11,702 nt of DNA from an uncultured Mucilaginibacter sp. (GCF_946481715.1 NZ_CAMLOV010000169.1:1-11702); one strand, 5' to 3'. Numbered from the stretch's first letter, positions 1 to 7,011 are shown. The notes: a model not told the origin generated them from the sequence alone. Program-made: numbers and translations.

Positions 1-29
1 TTCTATTGTCGAATTACTAAACCCTTACA

Positions 30-68
30 ATTGCGAGGAACGAAGCAATCTCTACATAGGACAAGCAA
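30..68. repeat. Probable dispersed intergenic repeat
   Basis: The stretch containing GAGGAACGAAGCAATCTC and the following CTACATAGGACAAGC resembles a GC-rich intergenic repeat I remember from Sphingobacteriaceae genomes. Only one copy is in the window, so repetition is not shown here. The remaining bases from 1 to 100 hold no gene I can support. Confidence 0.4.
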
Positions 69-100
69 ACATGCAAATCGTTTAACTACCGGCTTCAAAC

Positions 101-127
101 AAAAAAAGGCCCCGTCACCGGAGCCTT
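101..127 (-). terminator. Intrinsic terminator of the pseudouridine synthase gene
   Basis: Read on the minus strand, AGGCTCC and GGGGCCT form a 7-bp stem (one G-U pair) with a 6-nt loop, followed by a run of seven T. It starts about 23 bp after the stop codon of the minus-strand gene. Confidence 0.85.
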
Positions 128-149
128 GTATATTTCAATCAGACAATTA

Positions 150-1637
150 TTACGATACCTGTATCAAATGCTTCAGCTGTATCACTTCCTTCTCATCTAA
201 AAACCTCCAGCGGCCGCGGGGCAGGTCCTTCTTGGTAAGGTTGGCGTACACCGACCGGTCAAGCTTTACCACCTCGTAACCCAGGCTCTCGAAAATACGA
301 CGCACAATGCGGTTTTTGCCGCTGTGTATTTGTATGCCCACTTCCTTTTTGGTGCCACCGGCTACGTAGGAGATGCTATCAGGCTTAATCAACCCGTCTT
401 CCAGCTCCAACCCGAAGGCGATCTTGTTCAGGTCGCCCTGGCTGAGGGATTTGCTCAGTTCTACATTATAAAGCTTGGTGATGCTGTTGCGCGGGTGCGA
501 CAGTTTATCCGCCAGGTCGCCGTCGTTGGTCATTAATAGTAAGCCGGTTGTATTACGGTCCAGGCGGCCAACGGGGTAAATGCGTTCTTTGCTGGCCTTC
601 TCTACCAGGTGCATTACGGTGCGGCGCTCCTGCGGGTCGTCGGTAGTGGTAATGTAATCCTTTGGTTTGTTCAGCAGCACGTATATATTCTTCTCACGTT
701 TCAGGGCCTCGCCGTTGTAGCGTACCAGGTCCTTCATCGGGTCAACCTTGTGGCCAAGTTCGCTTATCACTTCACCGTTTACCGATACCACACCCGCGGC
801 AATCAGCTCATCGGCCTTGCGGCGGCTGCAGATACCAGCATTGGCAATATAACGGTTCAGGCGTATCAGCCCATCGTCTTTAGCTTTTGGTGCGGCCGGG
901 TTTTTACGGCCACGCATGGTGCGGGTTGGTCCGTCGCCTTGCGGGCGGTCGTCGTCACCGCGTTTTTTAAAGCCGGATGTAGTGTTGGCAAAATCTTTTT
1001 TACCCGTACCGGTAGCGCCTGTTTTTGGCGTACGGTTGTAAGGCTTGCGCTCGCCGCTGGTATCGCCAAAGGCACGCTTTGGTTTCTCATCGCTGCCGAA
1101 GCTGCGTTTCGGGCGGTCGCTATCGGTGCCGGTGGTGCGGCTGCCGTAGGGTTTATCTTTTGTAAAAGTCTTTTTATTGGGGAACGATGACGGGCCAAGG
1201 CCACGTTTTGGGCGGTCTTCACCGCTATCGCCTGTGGGGCGGCCGCTGTAGGGCGCGCTCTTAGGAGTAAAGGGTTTGCGCTCGTCGCCGCCGAAGCTGC
1301 GTTTTGGGCGGTCGCTGTCGCCGGTGGGGCGGCCGCTGTAGGGCCTGCCTTTTGGTACAAATGCCTTTTTATCGCCACCGCTGAATGAACTGCCCGACGA
1401 TGTGCCGCGTTTTGGGCGCTCGCTGTCGCCTTCGGGACGGTCTGCGTATGGTTTTGAGTTGGTGGATGACCTTTTATCGGTACTGTAGTGGTTTTTACTG
1501 TCGGCACCGCGGCTGCCGTAGGGCTTGCCTGCTGATGAAGATGAAGTGCGTTTTGACGCGCTTTCGCCGCTTTTGGGGCGGGCTGATGATCTGTTTGGCT
1601 TGTCGTCGCGACTGCCCGTTGGCTTCTTAAATACCAT
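150..1637 (-). CDS. rluB: 23S rRNA pseudouridine synthase, RluB/RsuA family, with long repetitive N-terminal extension
   Basis: The product converts a uridine in 23S rRNA to pseudouridine in the cytoplasm. The C-terminal half is a standard RluB-type enzyme: an S4 RNA-binding domain at about residues 257-304 (RLNRYIANAGICSRRKAD), then the catalytic domain with GRLDRNTTGLLL, whose Asp360 is the expected nucleophile. The first ~255 residues are low complexity and rich in Lys, Arg, Ser, Gly and Pro, built from degenerate repeats such as RPYSGRPTGDSDRPKR and KPYGSR. Such disordered basic extensions are common in Bacteroidota homologues and probably bind RNA; that role is inferred. I chose ATG 1637 (495 aa) because the upstream in-frame start at 1730 is GTG and lies before the promoter at 1673-1705. 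The extension's composition opens long false frames on the opposite strand. The exact target uridine cannot be read from sequence, so the symbol is by family. Confidence 0.92.
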   Translation of the reverse strand: MVFKKPTGSRDDKPNRSSARPKSGESASKRTSSSSAGKPYGSRGADSKNHYSTDKRSSTNSKPYADRPEGDSERPKRGTSSGSSFSGGDKKAFVPKGRPYSGRPTGDSDRPKRSFGGDERKPFTPKSAPYSGRPTGDSGEDRPKRGLGPSSFPNKKTFTKDKPYGSRTTGTDSDRPKRSFGSDEKPKRAFGDTSGERKPYNRTPKTGATGTGKKDFANTTSGFKKRGDDDRPQGDGPTRTMRGRKNPAAPKAKDDGLIRLNRYIANAGICSRRKADELIAAGVVSVNGEVISELGHKVDPMKDLVRYNGEALKREKNIYVLLNKPKDYITTTDDPQERRTVMHLVEKASKERIYPVGRLDRNTTGLLLMTNDGDLADKLSHPRNSITKLYNVELSKSLSQGDLNKIAFGLELEDGLIKPDSISYVAGGTKKEVGIQIHSGKNRIVRRIFESLGYEVVKLDRSVYANLTKKDLPRGRWRFLDEKEVIQLKHLIQVS

Positions 1638-1672
1638 GTTATTTTTTGTTTGCGCTTTCGCAGCGTGAGCCC

Positions 1673-1705
1673 CAAAATTACGAAAAATAACGGTCTTTTT
1701 ATCAA
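1673..1705 (-). promoter_or_regulatory. Bacteroidota-type promoter for the pseudouridine synthase gene
   Basis: On the minus strand the -7 box TAATTTTG (1673-1680) fits TAnnTTTG exactly, and TTG lies at 1703-1705 with a 22-nt spacer, at the long end of the known range. It is 36 bp before ATG 1637 and decides that start over the GTG further upstream. Confidence 0.7.
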
Positions 1706-1812
1706 AAAATTTAAAAAACCATATCGGCACAAAAACGTTGTTTAAAGCAGTTTAAAGCCCGTTTTTGTACGGTTCGGCAAAACGGTCGATACACTAACCC
1801 CATACTAAGTGG

Positions 1813-1843
1813 TTGACAATGTGATTTATATAGCGTACCTTTG
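1813..1843 (+). promoter_or_regulatory. Bacteroidota-type promoter for the lytic transglycosylase gene
   Basis: TTG (1813-1815), a 20-nt spacer and TACCTTTG (1836-1843) match the TTG-N19-23-TAnnTTTG consensus of the Bacteroidota primary sigma factor. The likely transcription start, near 1850, leaves a leader of about 20 nt before the ATG. Confidence 0.85.
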
Positions 1844-1870
1844 CAGCACATCATACCAAATGTTCATTAA

Positions 1871-2674
1871 ATGAGTAAATTAGAAATGCTAAAAAAACAC
1901 TTAATTACGTGCTCCGTAATCGTGGTGCTGGTTATCATTTCCAGGCTTAACATTTTCAGTACAGAACCTGTATTATTAACAAAAACAATTCCAAAAACTA
2001 CTATCGCCGTAACGCCTCTTGCCCTTGTATTTAACAAGGCCGAAGAAACCGTTAACGTGTTTAGTTTTGCCAACGAGGCCATCCCGCTTAACGATAAGCG
2101 CGTCGATCTGAAACTACAAAAATCGATATCAAAAAACAGGTTTAAACATGTGCAGTCAAACATCCTGCACGCCAAGGCCGACAAACTTTTCCCTATCATC
2201 GAACCCATCCTTAAAGCCTACGGCATCCCCGAAGATTTTAAGTTTGTGCCACTGGTAGAGAGCGGTTTAGCCGAAGGCACCTCGCCAAAAGGCGCACGTG
2301 GTATATGGCAGTTTATGCCCGGCACCGCGCGTAGCTACGGGCTAAAGGTAAGGGGTGGGGTAGACGAGCGCCTAAACGTGCGCAAATCAACCATCGCGGC
2401 CTGCAAGTACATTAAAGAACTGTACGGCGAATTTAACAGCTGGACCTTAGCCGCCGCCGCCTACAATAACGGCAGCATTAAGCTGGAGCGCGCTATTAAC
2501 AAGCAAAATGAGGATAACTATTTCCGCATGAACCTTAACCGCGAAACCGGCAGCTACGTGTACAAGCTTATCGCCATGAAAGAGATCATCAACAAGCCGC
2601 GCAAGTACGGTTACAACAACTACTACGGCTACCTGCAAAAACCGGTACCTTACCTGTTAGCAGCAGCCAACTAA
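1871..2674 (+). CDS. Membrane-anchored lytic transglycosylase (SLT domain, MltD-like)
   Basis: This enzyme cleaves the glycan strands of peptidoglycan, forming 1,6-anhydro ends, in the periplasm. Residues 10-25 form one hydrophobic segment, a signal anchor with no lipobox Cys, followed by a linker to about residue 100. The SLT (GH23-type) domain covers about 104-245. It has the catalytic Glu130 in PLVESGL, the conserved GARGIWQFMPGTA block (141-153) and AAYNNG (196-201). The family's Tyr-rich end is also present. No LysM repeats follow, so at 267 aa it is much shorter than classical MltD. It sits alone, with its own strong promoter and terminator. The start is a plain ATG about 20 nt after the predicted transcription start. 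The class is clear; the precise subfamily and its role in growth or recycling are not. Confidence 0.9.
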   Translation: MSKLEMLKKHLITCSVIVVLVIISRLNIFSTEPVLLTKTIPKTTIAVTPLALVFNKAEETVNVFSFANEAIPLNDKRVDLKLQKSISKNRFKHVQSNILHAKADKLFPIIEPILKAYGIPEDFKFVPLVESGLAEGTSPKGARGIWQFMPGTARSYGLKVRGGVDERLNVRKSTIAACKYIKELYGEFNSWTLAAAAYNNGSIKLERAINKQNEDNYFRMNLNRETGSYVYKLIAMKEIINKPRKYGYNNYYGYLQKPVPYLLAAAN

Positions 2675-2713
2675 TATCAAGTAATTCCACAAAAATTACG
2701 GAGCACATGTAAG

Positions 2714-2747
2714 AGCCGTTTCGCCCAGTTGGCGGAACGGCTTTTTT
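2714..2747 (+). terminator. Intrinsic terminator of the lytic transglycosylase gene
   Basis: AGCCGTTTCGCC and GGCGGAACGGCT form a 12-bp stem (one G-T pair) around a 5-nt loop, followed by six T. It lies 39 bp after the stop codon. Confidence 0.92.
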
Positions 2748-2764
2748 ATTTTGTTTATTTTGGA

Positions 2765-2884
2765 GATTACACCGATAGGGAATGATTACACCGATTATTT
2801 TTTGGATTGCACTGATAAGGGGTGATTGTTCGCAGTTGATTGTTTTTTTAAGGCGCTCAAGAGGGCTTTGCCGTTACACCGATT
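2765..2884. repeat. Short degenerate repeats of GATTACACCGAT
   Basis: GATTACACCGAT occurs at 2765-2776 and 2784-2795, a two-mismatch copy at 2805-2816, and a related GTTACACCGATT at 2873-2884. The first three are 19 and 21 bp apart. I see no gene here. The stretch between the two terminators (2748-2950) is otherwise featureless. It may be decayed repeat DNA rather than a regulatory array, since it lies between convergent genes. Confidence 0.6.
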
Positions 2885-2949
2885 TTGTTTGATAGGGGTT
2901 ACCCCGCGCGTGCATCAACGAGGCCACGTTAATATAATTTGGCTAAACC

Positions 2950-2987
2950 CAAAAAAAATGATCATGCCGTTGCCGGTCATGATCATT
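2950..2987 (-). terminator. Intrinsic terminator of the GH12 gene
   Basis: On the minus strand AATGATCATG pairs perfectly with CATGATCATT (2978-2987 with 2957-2966). Inside, CCG-GCAA-CGG forms a smaller helix, and a run of T follows on the minus strand. It is about 48 bp after the GH12 stop codon. Confidence 0.85.
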
Positions 2988-3034
2988 AAACGGATTCTAA
3001 AGTATATATTAACTCATCCGGTAGTTTGCGTGTA

Positions 3035-3802
3035 TTACCAATAACTCACCGAATAACTATTTGTGGTAAAGGTCATGCCATTCCCGTTAGTCCCAAAACA
3101 CGATGTAATTTCATAACCAAGTTGAACATTACCTAAAGTAATATTACCAAACCAGCCCTGGTTCTTTATCCAGTTTTGAATGGCTTTAACATCCACAGTC
3201 CCTGAATTTGTTTTGCTGGTTCTTAAAAATGAAAAAACTTCGTTGCCGCCATTGTTACCCCTGAAAACATTCCAGGTATGGCCGCCAACGGTTACATTGG
3301 TATATACGGGTACCGGATTACCAGACGCATTCCAGTTATATGATATAGGTTTAACATTTCCGCTACCATTTGTATTACCGGTATAATTCATCCATAACAT
3401 GGTTTCGTAAAGATTATTGCTATCCCAGATATCATAACTGGCACTCCACGCTCCGCCGGAAGGCGTAGTTAAATTGAAACTACTGTTGCAACCGTTAAGA
3501 TTGCTTAATGCCACACCCACATATTTTGTAGAATTCGGGTACGATTTAATTCCCCCTGTGTTTGGATGATTGGCCCAGATCCCCCAGTTACTATAGGAAT
3601 TGGCCCAGATACTTTGGCCACCGGCCCCACTACCCCAAATATTGTTGTAAACGGTGTACCCGCCGTTTTGCCAGGAAGCATACTGAGCCGAAGATGACCA
3701 GTTCGCTTCAACCTGGGCATTGGCTTTTACCGGTTCTGCATCGTTTTTCTTACACGCGGTAAACAATGCCGCTACCAGCAGTACACAAAGAGCTTTTTTC
3801 AT
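3035..3802 (-). CDS. GH12 family beta-1,4-glucanase/xyloglucanase, lipoprotein
   Basis: Glycoside hydrolase family 12 enzymes hydrolyse beta-1,4-glucans such as cellulose, mixed-linkage glucan or xyloglucan with retention of configuration. Residues 1-17 are a lipoprotein signal ending in LFTAC, so Cys17 is lipidated; CKKNDAE after it could act as a Bacteroidota surface-export signal. The beta-jelly-roll domain runs from about residue 45 to the C-terminus. Its marks are YTVYNNIWG near the start, GIKSYPN, the nucleophile Glu133 in YETMLWM and the acid/base Glu231 in GYEI. At 255 aa it is a single domain with no carbohydrate-binding module. There are no SusC/SusD genes beside it, so it is not a standard polysaccharide utilisation locus. 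It has its own promoter and terminator. Family assignment rests on motif recognition; the substrate is unknown. Confidence 0.87.
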   Translation of the reverse strand: MKKALCVLLVAALFTACKKNDAEPVKANAQVEANWSSSAQYASWQNGGYTVYNNIWGSGAGGQSIWANSYSNWGIWANHPNTGGIKSYPNSTKYVGVALSNLNGCNSSFNLTTPSGGAWSASYDIWDSNNLYETMLWMNYTGNTNGSGNVKPISYNWNASGNPVPVYTNVTVGGHTWNVFRGNNGGNEVFSFLRTSKTNSGTVDVKAIQNWIKNQGWFGNITLGNVQLGYEITSCFGTNGNGMTFTTNSYSVSYW

Positions 3803-3820
3803 AAAGTAATTTTTTAGGTA

Positions 3821-3851
3821 TTAATTAATTGGTTAATTAATAACAAAGATA
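3821..3851 (-). promoter_or_regulatory. GH12 promoter -7 box and leader palindrome
   Basis: On the minus strand TATCTTTG (3844-3851) fits the TAnnTTTG box. No TTG is present at the usual 19-23 nt upstream, so the promoter probably needs an activator. Between the box and the ATG, TTAATTAA occurs twice around TTGG (3821-3840), giving a palindrome in the 5' leader that may be a hairpin or an operator. Confidence 0.6.
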
Positions 3852-3876
3852 TATTGCTGAAAACCATCTATGTTTG

Positions 3877-3912
3877 CACTGGTATCTCAATTATTTACAC
3901 TAATATCTCAAT
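3877..3912 (-). promoter_or_regulatory. Direct repeats upstream of the GH12 promoter, putative activator site
   Basis: On the plus strand CACT-N2-TATCTCAAT occurs at 3877-3891 and 3898-3912, exactly 21 bp apart. They lie 26 and 47 bp upstream of the -7 box, in place of the missing -33 box. The spacing puts both copies on one face of the helix, as in sites for AraC-type activators. The binding protein is unknown; the nearby AraC-type regulator is a candidate. Confidence 0.5.
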
Positions 3913-3959
3913 GATAATATATACTTAATATGCCGTACCCTGAATTGATGCATATACAA

Positions 3960-4451
3960 TTATTGGGGCCTTCCAAAGTCCAATACCCAATAATCATTTA
4001 ACCGCGAAGCGCCCATTTCAGCGTAAAGCGTATCCATCATAGCCATGCAATGCTCTTCACTGTTTTCCCAGCCAAGCACTACACCGGCAACGTTTGTATA
4101 CCCCCGTGCGATATTTTCGCCAACGTACGGCCCTGTGTAACCCGCTTTTTGAGCCCTTACAATCGGGAATGATCCGTCAGGCGCAATGTGGCTGAAGTAA
4201 TTATTGTTAACCATATCTTTAACATGCTCATCAGCTGCCGCTTCCAATAAGGTATTCCACTTCAATTCGGCAACCGGCGGCATATACGTGGCACCGCACA
4301 TACATCCAACATGCCTTAATTTATTAACCGCAGCCAGCATTTCATCCCGGATGCCGGCTTTCGGCTGCTCTTCTTTTGAGCACCCCGTAACAACCATGAA
4401 AAACAGCGTGAATATTAAAACGGAGATGATCAATCCTTTTTTTCGAAACAT
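3960..4451 (-). CDS. CAP (SCP/PR1-like) domain lipoprotein
   Basis: A lipoprotein signal ends in VVTGC, so Cys24 is the lipidated residue. The following SKEE resembles the K-(D/E)2 export signal described for Bacteroidota surface lipoproteins. A CAP superfamily domain fills residues 34-163. Its metal/active-site-like residues are recognisable: His76 (ADEHVKDM), Glu112 (GENIA), and His134 (SEEHCMAMM) with the nearby Glu pair. FSHIAPDG is the usual bacterial CAP block. Cys50 and Cys52 (GCMCG) plus Cys135 are typical of this bacterial subgroup. I chose ATG 4451 (163 aa); the longer reading would need TTG at 4457. It lies 157 bp upstream of the GH12 gene on the same strand but the GH12 promoter lies between them. 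The biochemical role of bacterial CAP proteins is mostly unsettled. Confidence 0.87.
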   Translation of the reverse strand: MFRKKGLIISVLIFTLFFMVVTGCSKEEQPKAGIRDEMLAAVNKLRHVGCMCGATYMPPVAELKWNTLLEAAADEHVKDMVNNNYFSHIAPDGSFPIVRAQKAGYTGPYVGENIARGYTNVAGVVLGWENSEEHCMAMMDTLYAEMGASRLNDYWVLDFGRPQ

Positions 4452-4807
4452 AATCAATAATCTGAGTAAGCTAATTTAATTATACTTTTTTTGAATAGTA
4501 AGTGAAAAATAAAGTCTCAGGCAAAAATCACCCATCTATTACCTAAAAAATCAAATAATTAAACAACAGATTAACATTTGGGGGTCTATTAATAAACAAT
4601 CCTTATACAAATCTGTCCCGCCAACGGTGTAATTTTATATCCGCCAAACCGTCCGGCACCCTGCAATCTACCCGGACCCGGCATAAACCAATTGTAACTA
4701 AAAGTTTAATAACCTCCTATTTTTATATGAGTTAGCAAAATTACGTTGCTACCATGCCAAAGCAATAGGTGTACATTATTGAAGCAACAGATATCAAAAC
4801 CATCACT
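4452..4807. other. Divergent intergenic region, no gene seen
   Basis: These 356 bp separate the divergent CAP and AraC-type regulator genes and must hold both promoters. I find no exact TAnnTTTG box with a proper TTG partner on either strand. A loose inverted repeat, ACAGATT (4566-4572) with AATCTGT (about 4610-4616), is the only other structure noticed. A GTG at 4769 could extend the regulator by 13 residues. Confidence 0.5.
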
Positions 4808-5611
4808 ATGTTAAAACCGGCAAGTATTCACCTGTTCGATCAGGAAGCTATCGTGTTCAGTTACCAACCCGACAAAAAAGCGGTAGTGCATTTTATTGGA
4901 GGCAGTTTGCAACAAAACCTGTTTATTAAAGATCTGTTTACAGATACATATCAACTCATCCATTCCGCATGTGCGGATGGCGGTTTTGCAGATGCGGTAT
5001 CAATACAGCCGGATATTATACTAATTGATATTTCTGCACAGCATATTAATGGGATTGCGTTATGCAAGAGGCTTAAGGACTATCCCGCAACATGCGATAT
5101 CCCGGTAGTTTTACTTACCCATAATACCTCAGAGCAGCAAATGTTGGAAGGGTTAGAAAGTGGTTGCGACGATTGCATATCAAAAACATCATCCTTTTTG
5201 ATATTACTTGTAAAGATCAAAAACCTGATCAACACACGTAGGAGGCTAAGCGGAAGCTTCTTAAATAAGCAGGGTTATGACGTAAGTACCGCTGATCTTA
5301 AATTCATTAAAAATGCCTATCGGATCGTGGACGAAAATATTGGTGACCCAACTTTTAACGTAACTGATTTTGCCAGGGCTATTGGCCTGAGCAGGGCGCA
5401 GCTTTATCGAAAAATAGACCGCATATCGGGGCAGTCGGTAAAAGAGTTTGTCAGGATAATCCGCCTGAAAAAAGCATCCGAAATGCTTACTAAAACCAGC
5501 TATAACATCTCCGAAGTTGCTTATCGGGTGGGCTTTAGCTCCATTGCATATTTTACCAAATCATTTAGTAACCTTTATGGCCTGCCCCCTTCAAAATACA
5601 TTTCCAGGTAA
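4808..5611 (+). CDS. AraC-family response regulator with degenerate receiver domain
   Basis: A cytoplasmic DNA-binding regulator. Residues 25-145 (from ATG 4808) fold like a receiver: Asp74 in ILIDIS sits at the phosphorylation site, Thr104 (VVLLTH) and Lys126 (CISKTS) follow at the expected places. The acidic pair that normally binds Mg2+ near the first strand is missing; the region reads FIGGSLQQN. Residues 175-267 are a complete AraC double helix-turn-helix (DFARAIGLSRAQLYRKI and ISEVAYRVGFSSIAYFTKSF). The layout equals the C-terminal part of Bacteroidota hybrid two-component systems, but no sensor or kinase domain is attached or adjacent. I prefer ATG 4808 (267 aa) to GTG 4769 (280 aa). 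It stands divergent to the CAP and GH12 lipoprotein genes and may control them; that is inference. Confidence 0.88.
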   Translation: MLKPASIHLFDQEAIVFSYQPDKKAVVHFIGGSLQQNLFIKDLFTDTYQLIHSACADGGFADAVSIQPDIILIDISAQHINGIALCKRLKDYPATCDIPVVLLTHNTSEQQMLEGLESGCDDCISKTSSFLILLVKIKNLINTRRRLSGSFLNKQGYDVSTADLKFIKNAYRIVDENIGDPTFNVTDFARAIGLSRAQLYRKIDRISGQSVKEFVRIIRLKKASEMLTKTSYNISEVAYRVGFSSIAYFTKSFSNLYGLPPSKYISR

Positions 5612-5650
5612 TACCATTTGCAAGTAACACTAACCTATTAGTCCGTATGC

Positions 5651-5850
5651 TACGAGGGAGGGGACTTATACGGTAGGCATAGGTGGATGTTGCGCCACCC
5701 CATCTCCACCCTGTCATCCCGAACCGAGGTACGAGGGAGGGAACTTATACGGTAGGCATAGGTGGATGTTGCGCCACCCCATCTCCACCCTGTCATCCCG
5801 AACCGAGGTACGAGGGAGGGATCTTGTTCGGCATGCATGGGAGGATGTTC
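5651..5850. repeat. 79-bp tandem repeat, two full copies and a diverged third
   Basis: The unit begins TACGAGGGAGGG and ends CATCCCGAACCGAGG. Copy one is 5651-5729 and copy two 5730-5808; I see one difference, GGGACTT against GGAACTT. A third copy starts at 5809, keeps TACGAGGGAGGGA and later GAGGATGTT-like sequence, then diverges by about 5850. Each unit can fold: GGTGG and CCACC flank a GC-rich core. Reading frames through it are by-products of the repeat. Confidence 0.93.
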
Positions 5851-5885
5851 TTAGCAACGAAATATTGTTTTAAAGATAAAACAAA

Positions 5886-5914
5886 TCCCTCCCAGAGGAG
5901 GGTAGGGAGGGGTT
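5886..5914. repeat. Imperfect palindromic repeat CCCTCCC/GGGAGGG
   Basis: CCCTCCC (5887-5893) and GGGAGGG (5905-5911) are inverted around AGAGGAGGGTA. Elements of this form are scattered through many Bacteroidota intergenic regions; that it is repeated in this genome is from memory, not shown here. Confidence 0.5.
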
Positions 5915-5937
5915 TAGCCATTATGAAGCTAACTGCT

Positions 5938-5964
5938 AACTGCCCACTGCCCAACTGCCCACTG
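5938..5964. repeat. Direct repeat AACTGCCCACTG x2
   Basis: AACTGCCCACTG occurs at 5938-5949 and 5953-5964, 15 bp apart, preceded by the related AACTGCTAACTG. This is simple repeat DNA with no coding support. Confidence 0.75.
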
Positions 5965-5975
5965 AACCATGGCAG

Positions 5976-6300
5976 TCCCGCTGATAGAAGCGGGCCGGGC
6001 TTTGCCGGGCTACGCTGCGCTTCGGCCGCCCCTTCCGCACACAAGCCCTCGCGCGGGCGGCTTCCCCTCTCAATCCCTACTGCGAATGCAGGGTTAGTTA
6101 AAACATCCGTTATTTAATTACATATGCACCTTGCATGATTTGGCACGGGTAGGCTGCGCGCTTGCCCTGGCGCTGCATACCTGCGCGAGTTCGAGGGGGA
6201 CTTACTTGATAATAGGCACTGTAGACAGGTCAATTAATATGATTAAATATTATTAGGAATAATAACTAATTGTTACATTCGCAATAGAGATTTATCCTTA
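5976..6300. repeat. GC-rich dispersed repeat and transition to AT-rich DNA
   Basis: From 5976 to about 6095 the sequence is very GC-rich (GCGGGCCGGGCTTTGCCGGG, then GCTGCGCTTCGGCCGCC and CTCGCGCGGGCGGC). It resembles a dispersed intergenic repeat I remember from Sphingobacteriaceae. A second GC-rich patch lies at about 6145-6205. From about 6225 the composition turns sharply AT-rich and stays so through the next three genes. I see no gene, tRNA or integrase remnant between 5612 and 6300. Confidence 0.5.
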
Positions 6301-6474
6301 ATGCCTATATTATTAATTATTTATGTTGATGATTTAAATAGCTTAGGACGACTAATTACAAGTCATATTACCACGATGTTAGGTGAAAGATTTGAAAATA
6401 TAATAATATTTGAATATGAACTTCTGGGTTTGGGCTTTAGCTACTCTGTTAATTCAAGAAAGCGCTTCAACTAG
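6301..6474 (+). CDS. Possible small ORF, 57 codons, overlapping the next gene
   Basis: ATG at 6301 opens 57 codons ending in TAG 6472-6474. The product begins with a strongly hydrophobic strand, PILLIIYVDD, and continues with a plausible helix (LGRLITSHITTML). It overlaps the first 59 bases of the membrane-protein gene in another frame, which argues against both being fully functional. I do not recognise it. It may be a leader peptide, the N-terminal remnant of a lost gene, or chance in AT-rich DNA. The YVDD string alone is not enough to call a reverse transcriptase. Confidence 0.25.
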   Translation: MPILLIIYVDDLNSLGRLITSHITTMLGERFENIIIFEYELLGLGFSYSVNSRKRFN

Positions 6475-6949
6475 CGCAAGTATGACTGTTGCTTATCAAA
6501 ACCATCACAATATCTATTTTTTTTGCGGCTTCTTTTTATTTGCGACAATAGTAGAAATCATAGCAGCCCATCGGTTAAGTTTATATTTGAAAAGGAAAAA
6601 TTTATCTATAAAGTACTTGAAGTTTATAACAAAGTATATTGATAAAGCAGTGGGTCTTGTAAGCATACATGAAAAGAAGATTTTTATTCTAATATTATCG
6701 AGTTCAGTATTCCCCGCATATATTACAACCCTTGTTACTTCTTGTTTTAACTTACCGTTTAGAACGGTATTTATCTATAATCTTTTAGGGAATATATTGT
6801 GGTTTATTGTACTATGGACCGTGGTGATTGGAGTAAATAAAGTAGTCACTGATCCACAAGCATTGCTCTTAAAAACATTGATAGTAGTGCTTCTGATTTT
6901 TATAGTTCAAAAAATTATATATAGAATAATAAAAAACAAAATAAGCTAA
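6416..6949 (+). CDS. Small multi-span membrane protein, VTT/DedA-like core
   Basis: A 177-aa integral membrane protein with about five hydrophobic segments: residues 2-20, 31-51, 86-110, 116-137 and 149-166, with basic loops between (for example KRKN near 60). The block LPFRTVFIYNLLGNILW (around 114-130) resembles the signature region of VTT/DedA proteins, where a Pro-containing re-entrant segment is followed by MP..RF...N..G..LW. The Pro is kept in SSVFPAYIT, but the conserved Arg residues of the DedA motif are absent, so this is a divergent relative at best. DedA proteins act in membrane lipid and undecaprenyl-phosphate translocation. ATG 6416 is preferred to TTG 6410. It is the first of three AT-rich genes on the plus strand, 62 bp before the isoprenoid-synthase-like gene. 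I see no exact promoter box. Confidence 0.75.
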   Translation: MNFWVWALATLLIQESASTSASMTVAYQNHHNIYFFCGFFLFATIVEIIAAHRLSLYLKRKNLSIKYLKFITKYIDKAVGLVSIHEKKIFILILSSSVFPAYITTLVTSCFNLPFRTVFIYNLLGNILWFIVLWTVVIGVNKVVTDPQALLLKTLIVVLLIFIVQKIIYRIIKNKIS

Positions 6950-7011
6950 TCATTATTTTTAACTTTAATAGATATTGTCCAGCCGTGTAACGTTTGCTAA
7001 TTAATAAATTA

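Noticed and set aside
1638..1730. Longer pseudouridine synthase starting at 1730
   Set aside because: That codon is GTG, and the exact TAnnTTTG promoter box at 1673-1680 lies downstream of it, so the message would not contain it.
609..1732. Long open frames overlapping the pseudouridine synthase gene on both strands
   Set aside because: They arise from the repetitive GC-rich codons of the N-terminal extension. The products are Ala/Thr/Arg or hydrophobic low-complexity strings without domain features.
5651..5850. CRISPR array
   Set aside because: The 79-bp unit is identical across its whole length, including what would be the spacer, and no Cas genes are present.
5683..6117. 144-codon plus-strand frame in the repeat region
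   Set aside because: It crosses tandem and GC-rich repeats, and the peptide is itself a repeat of the DNA unit with no recognisable protein character.
6301..6340. YVDD motif as a sign of a reverse transcriptase, retron or diversity-generating element
   Set aside because: Only about 57 residues are present, none of the other RT motifs flank it, and no msr/msd-like or template-repeat structure was seen nearby.
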